Assembly: GCA_004802705.1 (NCBI GenBank)
Contig: SGPL01000611.1
Span: 1 to 18,601 of the forward strand
DNA from: Bondarzewia mesenterica
Taxonomy: Eukaryota; Basidiomycota; Agaricomycetes; Russulales; Bondarzewiaceae
Reading direction: 5' to 3'
Length of the DNA stretch: 18,601 bases
The translations under genes and the position numbers were made by a program. Below the pieces are notes generated by a model that worked only from the letters and a program-made list of their open reading frames with translations, searched no databases and had not been told where the DNA came from. Shown one piece after another: positions 7,312 to 16,237 of this stretch; the first letter of the stretch is position 1; each line of letters opens with the position of its first letter.

Positions 7312-8933
7312 TCAGTACAAAGGGAACTCATGATCCACCTCTCGCGCCCATGCACGCAATCCCCCAATCAGATCTTTTACCAATAATTGTGAACTGACCC
7401 CCCTCAGCGCATCTGCAGCGATCTGGGAATCATTTCCAAGTCGACAGACGACATATGTCTCCTTTGCAGACAGTTCGTCATCCGAGTCCAGAAATTTGAC
7501 CGGATTCGCGACTATCTCGTCGAGCGAGACCTCTGTAAACAATAGGATATGAATGTCAGCTCAAGGAGACTTCTGACGACGACCACGATACAGACGGATA
7601 GAGGAGGGCAAATGACAGATCCCGAACTCTATCTTTGGGCGCACATCGATAATCTTCACGGTCCTTGCATCCATGATTGCCTTCAGTCCCTGCAAATTGG
7701 GGTCCCTCAGCGAAGTCATTGATTGATAAGAGAAAAATGGACGTACTAGTGCGCTTATTCGCGCCTCTGCCTCACCGGGCACAAGGCCTCGACGAAGCCA
7801 ATCTGGTCGCTCGCCGCCACAGAACTGGACATAATCGACGTCCTCAATAGTGCCCACCTTTTGCCCGTCGATCCCACATGCTGGACACATGGGTCGGCGG
7901 GTGCGCAGCTTGATGCTTCGGAAAGGGGGGAAGCTCAGTGCGGAGTAAATCAGCAGCGATGGTTTGCCGTCTAGCAAACAGTTCACTTATATCAATTTCT
8001 CGCTCAGCTGAGACAGGAAAACAGAACGAAGAACAGACTGTGCCGTACCGTGCAGACCGGTGAGGATTTTGATAGCTTCCAACGCCTGCAAATTCCCGAT
8101 GACGCCCGTGACGGCACCAAGGATGCCCATCTCCTCACAGCTGCCCGCCATCTCGGGCGCAGGCGGCCGCGGGAAGAGACAGCGATAGCAGGGACCGCCT
8201 GCGCCTAAGTGGTACGTGCACAGCTGGCCCTCGAACTTCTGCGCCGCGCCGCTGACAAGCGGCTTGTTGAGCCGGACGGCGGTGTCGGAGAGAAGATATC
8301 GCGTGGGTGCGTTGTCTGTACAGTCGAGGATGATGTCGTATGGGCTCAAGAGAGACAGTGCGTTGGACGGTGAGAGAGCCTCGACGATGCAGTCGATCTG
8401 GATGCGGGAGTTGATTCTGTGTTGGGATAAAGGGGGGGATGAGAGGTCGGAGAGGGTAAGCATAGGAGAAGAGGTAATGACCAAACTCTTTTAGCGCTTG
8501 CGCGGCGGACTGGGCTTTGGGGGTGCCGAGACGAGATTCGGTGTGTAGGATTTGTCGCTGGAGGTTTGAGAGCTCCACGACATCATGGTCGATGATCCCG
8601 AGACGACCTGCAGAGTTTTGATACCACGGTTAATTATCATTTCCATATCAACCAATTTTGTCAGAACGAGAAGACGATCTGCGAGCTCACCAACACCGGC
8701 TGCAGCAAGATATTGTAGGGCAGGACAGCCAAGGCCGCCTGCACCCACTACCACCACGGAAGCTTTCTGTAACTTCACTTGACCTGCAAACAAACAAGTG
8801 CGATGAGCATCCCGGGAAGAGCATATAAGGTCCAGTACCAACCTGGAAGGCCAAATCCATCTAGGATCATTTGCCTGCCATACCGACGATAGTCGTCAAG
8901 ATTTTGCAGATGAATATTCTCAGAGTCCATCAT
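7312..8933 (-). CDS. UBA4: Adenylyltransferase and sulfurtransferase Uba4/MOCS3
   Basis: This cytosolic E1-like enzyme adenylates and thiocarboxylates Urm1 for tRNA wobble-uridine thiolation; orthologues also serve MOCS2A in molybdopterin synthesis. Seven exons are seen (8933-8843, 8783-8691, 8607-8482, 8416-8049, 7970-7747, 7689-7596, 7532-7312), about 405 residues. The N-terminus reads [18 protein letters not shown], then the nucleotide-binding GAGGLG (about 44-49), SNLQRQILH and [11 protein letters not shown]. Zinc cysteines are GPCYRC (about 180 and 183) and CPAC (about 255 and 258). The likely E1 cysteine is in GSCEEMG (about 197). A C-terminal rhodanese domain carries [14 protein letters not shown] and the loop VCRLGNDSQ (Cys about 361), ending [17 protein letters not shown]. 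Exon 3 ends in phase 1 but exon 4 needs phase 2, so one base appears to be missing at the join; this is either an assembly error or a break. Start: tandem ATG at 8933. It shares its upstream region with APC10. Confidence 0.92.
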
Positions 8934-9191
8934 CTTGATGCACTTCACCCTACTTCACCACCTCGGGCACCGTACACAGTGCTGGCAAACCACAGTCTAC
9001 AATCAAACTAGATAGGCATCTGTAGGAATGGTGACATCGATCGTGCCACGCACCTTGCAACTTTTGAATATCGAGTGTCCTTCCACGCAGGTGGACTTAA
9101 CTGAAACTGACTCGAATCTAAGTAGCTCCAACTTGTTTGTTGCTGACTTTGTAAGTTGTGACCCCACGCGCGTCCTTCGTCGACCCGCGTC
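8934..9191. promoter_or_regulatory. Divergent promoter region between UBA4 and APC10
   Basis: These 258 bp separate the start codons of two divergent housekeeping genes and must hold both promoters and leaders. No clear TATA box was seen. The octamer ACTTCACC occurs twice, 11 bp apart, close to the UBA4 start. Confidence 0.6.
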
Positions 9192-10169
9192 ATGTCCACC
9201 GCCGTGCTCTCAGCCTCCGCCGCCACCATCCCAAACAACCTCAATGAGCTCGCCCCTCTTGTCCACCCAGGTATGCTCCAAACTTGTTAACCTTTGCATA
9301 CAACCTCATTGACGGACTGTTATTCGAAATCACAGGAAGAAAACCGCCTGTTTTACCTGGGCAGGACATAGGTCACCTCGCAAAGTGGTCCGTCTCATCC
9401 TTCAAGTTCGGTTTTGGGCCCGAGTGTCTGCAGGATGACGACCCCGACACGTTCTGGCAGTATGTTCCAGTGTAATTCAACTCCTTCCGTGGCTTACGGT
9501 GCCCGTTGATCATTTCATCCATCTGACAGTTCTGACGGTCCCCAGCCGCATTTCGTGACAATCGAGTTTCCTCGAAAGATGGCGATTCAGGTCAAACTTC
9601 CTCTTCTCTCCAACTCACCCTGCACAATCCCCTCCTCCTTTCTGTCAATGTATCCTGACATAGGGTTCATGCTACAGAAAATTAGTCTCTTCCTCAGCTT
9701 CCCCCTCGACGACTCCTACACACCCGCTGCGATCTCCATCCGAGCAGGCACAGGCTTAGGCGATCTTCAAGAAGTACGCTCCATCACGCTCGAAAAGCCG
9801 GACGGTTGGATCACGTTCGACGTGTCGACCGAGCCGGGCGACGACGGCGATGGCTTGTAAGTAACCCCATTCCCATTCCTCTCTGTCCGCCCCTCTGACA
9901 TACCCGTGTGCCACACCAGCAAGCCCGTGCATGCGTATATCCTACAGATTCTTATCCTGACGAATCATATGAACGGGAAGGATACGCACGTCCGCGGGAT
10001 GCGGATTCTTGGCCCCGTCGAGTGAGCCTCCCCCCTCTTGTCTCACTCCCGCTTCGTTCGTCCGCAAGCTCCTCATGTTGTTTGATCAATCTCCAGAGAC
10101 CAAGCATCTTGGGATGATCCATTCCCCTTCGTCACGCCAAAGTTCAAGATGTACGAACATATCCGATAG
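9192..10169 (+). CDS. DOC1: Anaphase-promoting complex subunit 10 (Apc10/Doc1)
   Basis: Apc10 is the DOC-domain subunit of the APC/C ubiquitin ligase. It works with Cdc20/Cdh1 to bind the destruction box of substrates and raise processivity. Six exons (9192-9270, 9336-9459, 9530-9590, 9678-9856, 9920-10021, 10097-10169) join in phase to 205 residues, a normal length for the family. Recognisable segments are GHLAKWSVSSFKFGFGPECL, DDDPDTFWHSDGPQPHFVTI, KISLFLSFPLDDSYTPAAIS, RAGTGLGDLQEV, ILILTNHMNGKDTHVRGMRI and PFVTPKFKMYEHIR. The DOC beta-sandwich spans most of the protein. It ends in Ile-Arg, the IR tail known to dock on the TPR subunit Cdc27/Apc3. All introns are GT..AG, 63-87 nt, and no frame break is seen. 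The start ATG gives MSTAVLSASA and lies 258 bp from UBA4. Confidence 0.93.
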
Positions 10170-10773
10170 TCGTTTCCTTTTTGCCCATGACAAGGTTTCG
10201 AAGAGGGAGAAGAGGGACGCTACACTTGTCAAACATACCGCGGGCCATGTCTATTCCGTTGTCATCATTGGACTCTTTTCTTGGACTCTTTGCACACTGT
10301 TTTTTTTTTTTTTAAACTACTATCCATTAATGCGCATTTTTATTCTATGTTTAAACATGGAACAAATAGTCTCACGATATTCAATCCGGCGCAGGGCGGG
10401 GTCCGTCATAGCCAACGTACATGAATAAGTCATGCTTAATGTTTTTCCCTCATTGTAGTCGACGACTACATTCTAGGGCCAGGTCAAGACAAACGCGGGT
10501 CGCTTCCTGTCCACTATTGGGTGGCAACACAACGCCGACAGCAAAATCGAACCTTGTCCATCTCCTTCCAAAGATAAGTGAGGTCAATATGACTTCTCAT
10601 TGGGACGCGGGGCAATGGTACGATTGAACATGTGAGCTTGATCGTCACGAGCTAAGTGTGGCTCCAACGAGTAGAGGCAGTTGGAACATCAACATTCTTT
10701 ATTGGAGCAACCTTTGTTCAACGATATCCGGTTTACTGTACTTAACGATCCGGTCTCTCCTATTTCTGGATCG
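10170..10773. other. Convergent intergenic region, no gene seen
   Basis: This 604-bp stretch lies between the stop codons of APC10 (plus) and the rhamnonate dehydratase (minus). It should hold both 3' untranslated regions. A run of about a dozen T follows 10300. Open frames on the plus strand are short and without motifs. Confidence 0.6.
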
Positions 10774-12261
10774 TCACTTGAACTCCCATGAATCCTCTTT
10801 GAACTCAATGAGGTTGACTTCTGGGTTGAGTGTCAGTCCAAACCCAGGTTTATCCAGCGCCTCAGCTGCGATTCGCCCATCTTTTGGCAATGGTTCGTCG
10901 AGGAATAAGTTCCCAAACGGTGGTTGCACAGATTTTCCATCTGGGGCATTACATACGATCTGCGCGCATTCAGCTGCGGAAAAATAGTGATAAAAATCGC
11001 AAGCTCACCTCAGCAAACGGTGTGTTGGTCTGGCTCAAAGCGAAATGATAGCTGTAAGCACTGGACGCGTGCGGAACGACGGGAATGTCATACGCGGCGG
11101 CGTGTGCGCTAATTTTGAGTAGTTCTGTCAGACCGCCTGCCCACGTCACATCTGGTTGTAGGATATCGATGGAACGCGTCTCAAGGAGTTTGCGAAAACC
11201 GTAGCGCGTGTACTCGTGCTGCAGATATTCGCGAGATTAAGTGGATGGGAGGTAAAGTGATTGCGGAAGAGACGGACCTCGCCGGTGGTCCACTTGATAT
11301 GCGGAAGTGCCGATTTAAGACGCTTAAAGCCATCTTCGTCGTCGGGATGGAGAACTTCTTCCCACCACTCAATATTTAACGGAAGACACATCGTGGCCAG
11401 CTCGATGGCGTATTGCACGTTGAGGCTCATGTAGCAATCTACCTGATCCCCAAATGAAAAAGAAACGTTAACATATTGGTATAAACGGCTTTCAAGAACT
11501 GACCATTATTGGATAGTCAGGCCCGACTGCAGTTCGATGCTTCCGAAGAAACTCGAAATTCATTTGCAAACTCCCCGGCTCATATGGCCCATACGGCAAT
11601 GGTACCTTCCCACCCCAAAACCCCAGTTTCTTCGCCTCCTCAGGCAACGGCCCAGTAGAATATAAACTGAGGTACTCCTTCGTTTTACCGCCGATAAGCT
11701 TATACACAGGCTCTCCTCTGATCTTACCCAGCAGATCCCAAATCGCTAGGTCAATGCACGAGATAGCAATGATTGCCAAACCCTTGCGTCCGTAGAACAA
11801 TGATGCACGATACATCTGGTCCCAGAGCATGTTCGTGTCGCGAGGGTCAGATCCCAGAAGGAAACGTTTTGAAGTGGGCGTGTATGATCCAGCAGGCGGC
11901 TGGTCCGCCAAGGCCAGTAGCGAAGCCAACCGTGCCATCAGACGCGCGAATCTGCACAACAATCGAGCCGAGTACGTTGATGCCCCATTGGATGCGGGAC
12001 TGTTTGTACTTTGAGTAGTGGGACCTGTAAATACGGGGATTAATACTGTCGATGCAGCGCAACACGAATTCGCGCACATTGGATTTGATATCGGACTGTC
12101 GATTATCCAGTGTCCTCGAGCCTGTGAGTGATAGTCTGCACCATTGCCCTCCTGTTCGGCAATCCTAAGTTTCAGCAAAAGACCGGACACTCCATTGAAC
12201 GTACCCCTCCAACTAAACAGGTCTTGATCTCGGTAATCGTAGGGAACGGCGACGGCGTCAT
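10774..12261 (-). CDS. L-rhamnonate dehydratase (enolase superfamily), single-base frame break
   Basis: The enzyme dehydrates L-rhamnonate to 2-keto-3-deoxy-L-rhamnonate, the third step of the fungal non-phosphorylated L-rhamnose pathway (LRA3 in yeasts, RhmD in bacteria). Exons are 12261-12205, 12151-12078, 12024-11504, 11442-11278, 11218-11009 and 10959-10774; introns are 49-61 nt. The protein would be 403 residues, close to E. coli RhmD. Recognisable are GNGADYHSQARGHWI, SRIQWGINVLGSIV, LWDQMYRASLFYGRKGL, CIDLAIWDLLGK and PVYKLIGGK. Likely metal ligands are Asp219 (VDCYMS), Glu245 (WWEE) and Glu272 (TTGEHE); the His322-Asp295 dyad sits in VVPHASSAYSYH and QPDVTWAGG. An extra base in the four-base run at 11867-11870 shifts the frame after AHFK; without it the reading returns to RFLLGSDPRDTN. 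The break could be real or a homopolymer error. It is divergent from a sugar transporter. Confidence 0.88.
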
Positions 12262-12848
12262 GTTTCGGTCTAGATAGCGTATGTGGGATTTTCTCTACAG
12301 CTGCACGCTGGAGTGAAGATGACAATGATATCAGGATTCAGCATGTAGCTCTTGCCGCAAATAAGCTGCTGATTGAGATATGAAGCGAGTCATGTGGAGC
12401 GAGGGCTGGTGAGAGGCGGACCGAAAGCATCATGGTCAGCTGGATGTATGGCGACGGGAATGCACCTTGGAGTCGCCTTGGTCAAGCAAGTACAAGCGCG
12501 AGACGTGCTAACCGAGACCGCTACGCGTCTCACGTGCTGGCTCACACGGGCCGTCCAACTGGCACATATCCGATTTTTTTAATCCCGCGACGCTTTCCTA
12601 TATCCTAAACATACTAACTCAAAACCTCTCTCTCAGCCGACCATACACTTGATCATGAGATTGGAATTCGACGGGCCACGGCAGTCACACCGGCTGATTG
12701 ACATCAGTCTTACTGTACCCATGACCATGCCCACGATGCTGCTTGTGTTAATGTATCGGTTTCTTATATTTATCTTCCACTGAACGGCATTTCCTGTCTT
12801 CGATTGCTGTTCGTGCCTCTGTATACGATCCTCGCAAACAAACCCACG
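12262..12848. promoter_or_regulatory. Shared upstream region of the dehydratase and the sugar transporter
   Basis: These 587 bp separate two divergent genes that fit one catabolic pathway. TATATTTAT at 12765-12773 lies about 80 nt before the transporter ATG and is a reasonable TATA element. CGG at 12679-12681 and CCG at 12690-12692 form a CGG-N8-CCG pair of the kind bound by fungal Zn2Cys6 regulators, but such pairs occur often by chance. An ATG at 12317 on the minus strand opens a short frame that stops before joining the dehydratase, so the start at 12261 is preferred. Confidence 0.5.
12765..12773 (+). promoter_or_regulatory. TATA-like element of the transporter gene
   Basis: TATATTTAT is an AT-rich core in a mixed-composition region, about 80 nt upstream of the ATG at 12849. 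This is a usual distance for a fungal core promoter with a short leader. Confidence 0.4.
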
Positions 12849-15202
12849 ATGTCATCGACTTCTCTTCGAGGGAAATGGCTCGTAATGGCCATCACAGGTA
12901 CATTGTCTCAGCTTCTATCCAAACAGGAAGGATCGTCCTGACATTCACGATGTTTGGTGCGTCGTTATCAGCATGTTGCTGTCAAGGGTTCTTGCTGCTC
13001 GGATACGACCAAGGGGTCATGTCTGGTATCGTGCGTTGTAATCTCTCTCTTCTTTTTCAATGTCTCAAATTTCGTGTTTTTGGGAAAGATCGGCGCTAAC
13101 AATCAGTTTGGACATGACTTCGGTAATCCAAATCCTACCGCACAAGGAACAATAGTGAGTGTATATCCATCATCTTACGAGAATGTCAGTCTCGAATTCC
13201 GTCGTATCTAATTACAGGTAGCCATCTATGTGCGTCATGCGTATACTATCCCCTGGACAGTTTAATCACACCGGGTCTCCAGGACATAGGCTGCGCCGTA
13301 GGAAGTCTTTTCGTCTTCTTTTTCGGAGAAAACATTGGCAGAAAGAAGACGATCATGGCAGGAGCGATCACCATGTTGATTGGTACCGTGAGCGTCATGA
13401 GCTTCTGTGACGATGGCAGGTATTCTCATGCCAAAATATTGAGGCTATCATTACCAGTTCCACAACAAGAGCTCAGTTGTATGTCGGACGTGTCGTAACG
13501 GGAATTGTGAGTCTCTGTTTTGCGATATGTATGGGAGACTTATGACTACGGCTTCAAAGGGCAACGGGTTCAACTCGTCTTCTATTCCCGTGTACCAATC
13601 CGAGACATGTGGGGCGCACATCCGCGGTTCGCTGGTCTGCCTTAATTCGACAGTGACCATTGTTGGCTTAGTGATAGTGAGCCAAGCAACGCGACTTTAT
13701 ACTGGTTTGAATATTGACACAGTTGTTTCAAAGGCCTATTGGCTCGACTACGGAATGTCATTCGTAGGCGGCCCCGCTCAGTGGCGTCTACCAATTGGTA
13801 TTGCACATTCTTTTGAATTCATCTCATCAATATATTTTTTTCACGGCTGCGAAACGAATATTAACGGCAGGGCAATGTATCAATAGGATTTCAAGCAGTC
13901 TTCGCTCTTTGTCTTCTTCTCCAAGTCCTGGTTCTCCCCGACTCCCCGCGCTGGCTCATTGCGCATGGTCGTGAAGAAGAAGGTGCACGAATTCTAGCTC
14001 AATTAGAAGGTAAAGACGTGGACCACCCTGATGTTGTTGAGAAGAAGAAAGAGATCGAGGTCTCTTTGATGCTGGAAAGCGCTGGAGGTGAGCATAGTTG
14101 GAGTTGAATGTCTTACGTTTTGTAAATTTCGGCATTATAGGGCCTTTTCGGTATCGTGAGCTACTCGAGGGTGGTCCGCTGGGAAATTTCAGACGAATCC
14201 TTCTGTGTATTGGCGTCAATGTTATGCAACAGTTCACTGGGTATGTGAATTCATCCTCTCCCTCCAAAAAGTACACACAAGCTAAACTACCGAGGATCCT
14301 AGTGCAAATATGATCAAGTATATATGATTTATCCTCTCACCGTACCATTTCTGAATTTGTATCAGCTATCTGGCGCCGGTTGTATATCAGAACACGATGG
14401 GCCTATCGCGTAACCTTTCACTCCTTTTAGGTGGGGGAACCGCGTGTACGTATATGGCGGCATCATTCATTCCGCTCTGGGTACGTCCGTCTTTGATATT
14501 CTTGCAACTATCGTAGCTGGCACGCTCAAATTTTGTAGACTGTTGATCGCTTCGGCAGACGGAATCTGTTGATGGTCTCTGCGACTGGACAGTCGATTTG
14601 TTTTATTGTAGCCGCAATCCTACTGTCGCGAGGGACAACCTCTGCTGCCAATGGATCTACTGCAATGGTCTTCATCTTCCAGATTTTCCTGGGGATTGGA
14701 TATTTACCCATTGTACGTTCGTCTCCGCATGTTCCGACTATTTTAAGCGGCCTTATCGAAGCTTTCGCGACCGTCATCAAATAGCCGTGGCTTTATCCTG
14801 CAGAGGTACTCTGTCCTTAATCTCGTACGAAAACCCATTTTTATTCTGATGAATACCACTTAGGTTACGACGACTCGGATCCGTGCACGTGGTTCCGCCA
14901 TTGCATCCTTCTTCAATTGGATGTGTGTCTTTGCGGTTGTAGAAATGACACCACCAGCAATCGCAAACATCGGTTGGCGCGTCTTCATCATTTTTGCCAT
15001 CACCAACGCTTTATGGGTGCCGATTGTCTATGCGTTCTTTCCCGAAACAAAAGGTTTGGAGTTGGAGGATGTAGACCATATTTTCGAAAAGGGTGGAATA
15101 ACGGGTGGGGTGTGGTCGAGTAAGGGAGGAAGGACCGTTGAGAGACGGCGGATTACCAGAGACGTGGAACTCATGGAAAAGGTTGTGGAAGACAAGTCAT
15201 AG
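12849..15202 (+). CDS. MFS sugar transporter (sugar porter family), 501 residues, 15 exons
   Basis: This is a plasma-membrane sugar:H+ symporter type of the fungal sugar porter family. Fifteen exons join in phase with 48-89 nt introns to a 501-residue intact frame. Exon ends are 12849-12897, 12972-13030, 13089-13154, 13218-13229, 13283-13419, 13470-13506, 13560-13676, 13734-13797, 13887-14087, 14141-14240, 14303-14317, 14366-14480, 14539-14712, 14785-14805 and 14864-15202. Family motifs appear in order: QGFLLLGYDQGVMSGI in helix 1, FGENIGRKKT (loop 2-3), YVGRVVTGIGNG, PVYQSETCGAHIRGS (helix 4-5 region), LPDSPRWLIAHGR, VMQQFTG, DRFGRRN (loop 8-9), PWLYPAEVTTTRIRARGSA and PETKGLELEDVDHIF at the end of helix 12. 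The C-terminal tail is charged and cytosolic. The substrate cannot be read from sequence. The divergent L-rhamnonate dehydratase makes L-rhamnose or a related sugar a reasonable guess. Confidence 0.9.
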
Positions 15203-16237
15203 GCGCACTTAATCTGAACGACTTTGTTCTATCATTAATCGTCCTTTTTCTGAGATAGAGGGCACGTGCAGATTTCTCAGTGATTTCTCTCCATGCCTTC
15301 TCGGAGGTCCGGATTTCTATAAGACTCGACGATCTCAACACAGGATAATCACAGATAGCGTACAAACGGTAATGAACCTAGAACCTTCTCTAGGACAATG
15401 AAAGATATACTTGTGTCAAATAGGACATCAAGAGACAAATCGTTGCTGCCAGAGGATAAGGTTCACTCAGATACAAATAGCATATCCTTGATTGACTGTG
15501 CTTCTCCTGCGTTCCTGTCGATTCCTTTCCGATCCTCTTTCTCCCAATCATTCTCCTAAGCCAACGATGAAGAGTGCTACGACCTGACCTGAAGGATTGC
15601 GAATGCTTATTTTAGTTGGCCGGCAAAGAAGACGTGAGACGGGATAATACGCACCGATCCAGAGACCTTGTGAAATTACAGTAAATCACAAACAGACGTC
15701 GAACGGGCACAAGAGCATGTCCTCCAGCTAGCGGCCAGTTAGCGGACACACCAGTTTCCTCCCGTCAACCAGGAACCACTTGATGATTATCCGTCACAGA
15801 CAGCATGGACCAGGCGGGACAGTTGAAAGAACCGGCCGATGCGTTCTATACATATGCAATCGGTCACCAAGTACAGAGTCTCCAAATCGAAAGACGGTGT
15901 ACAAAAACCAAACTTAAAGCAGAGTAAATTACACACAACATTATGCACACGACCCACCGCATGTATCGTATACAACGCCCGCCGACACACGGCCGACCGA
16001 CCACTATGTGCAGTATACCACAGATTACCGCGTCCGTCCGTAAATATATACGAAACTTGAAGGGCGCCGGAGTTCCGAAAGGGAGAGAAAAATAGAGAGA
16101 ACAAATGATGACGCGGATAATAAACAAAAAGAAAGCGTTCGCAGAAGAGATGCGTGCACGAAAAGGCGGACCATACGTGCATCCATCAGGGCGCTCTATG
16201 CTGCGCAGGCTGCGAACCGGAAGAATAATGATACTGC
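15203..16237. other. Convergent intergenic region, no gene supported
   Basis: About 1 kb separates the transporter stop from the stop of the PHD-finger gene on the other strand. Minus-strand frames of up to 145 codons at 15787-16301 have no motifs, overlap each other and lie just downstream of the PHD gene, so they are best read as its 3' untranslated region. No tRNA, repeat array or second gene was seen. Confidence 0.55.

Noticed and set aside
10009..10428. Plus-strand frame of 139 codons over the end of APC10
   Set aside because: It overlaps the last APC10 exon in another frame and then runs into the 3' region with a poly-T tract; no motif is seen.
12261..12325. Upstream extension of the dehydratase (SSLQRAAVEKIPHTLS frame)
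   Set aside because: It lacks an ATG and reads through a different frame from the family-like start MTPSPFPTITEIKTCLVGG, which joins in phase to the next exon.
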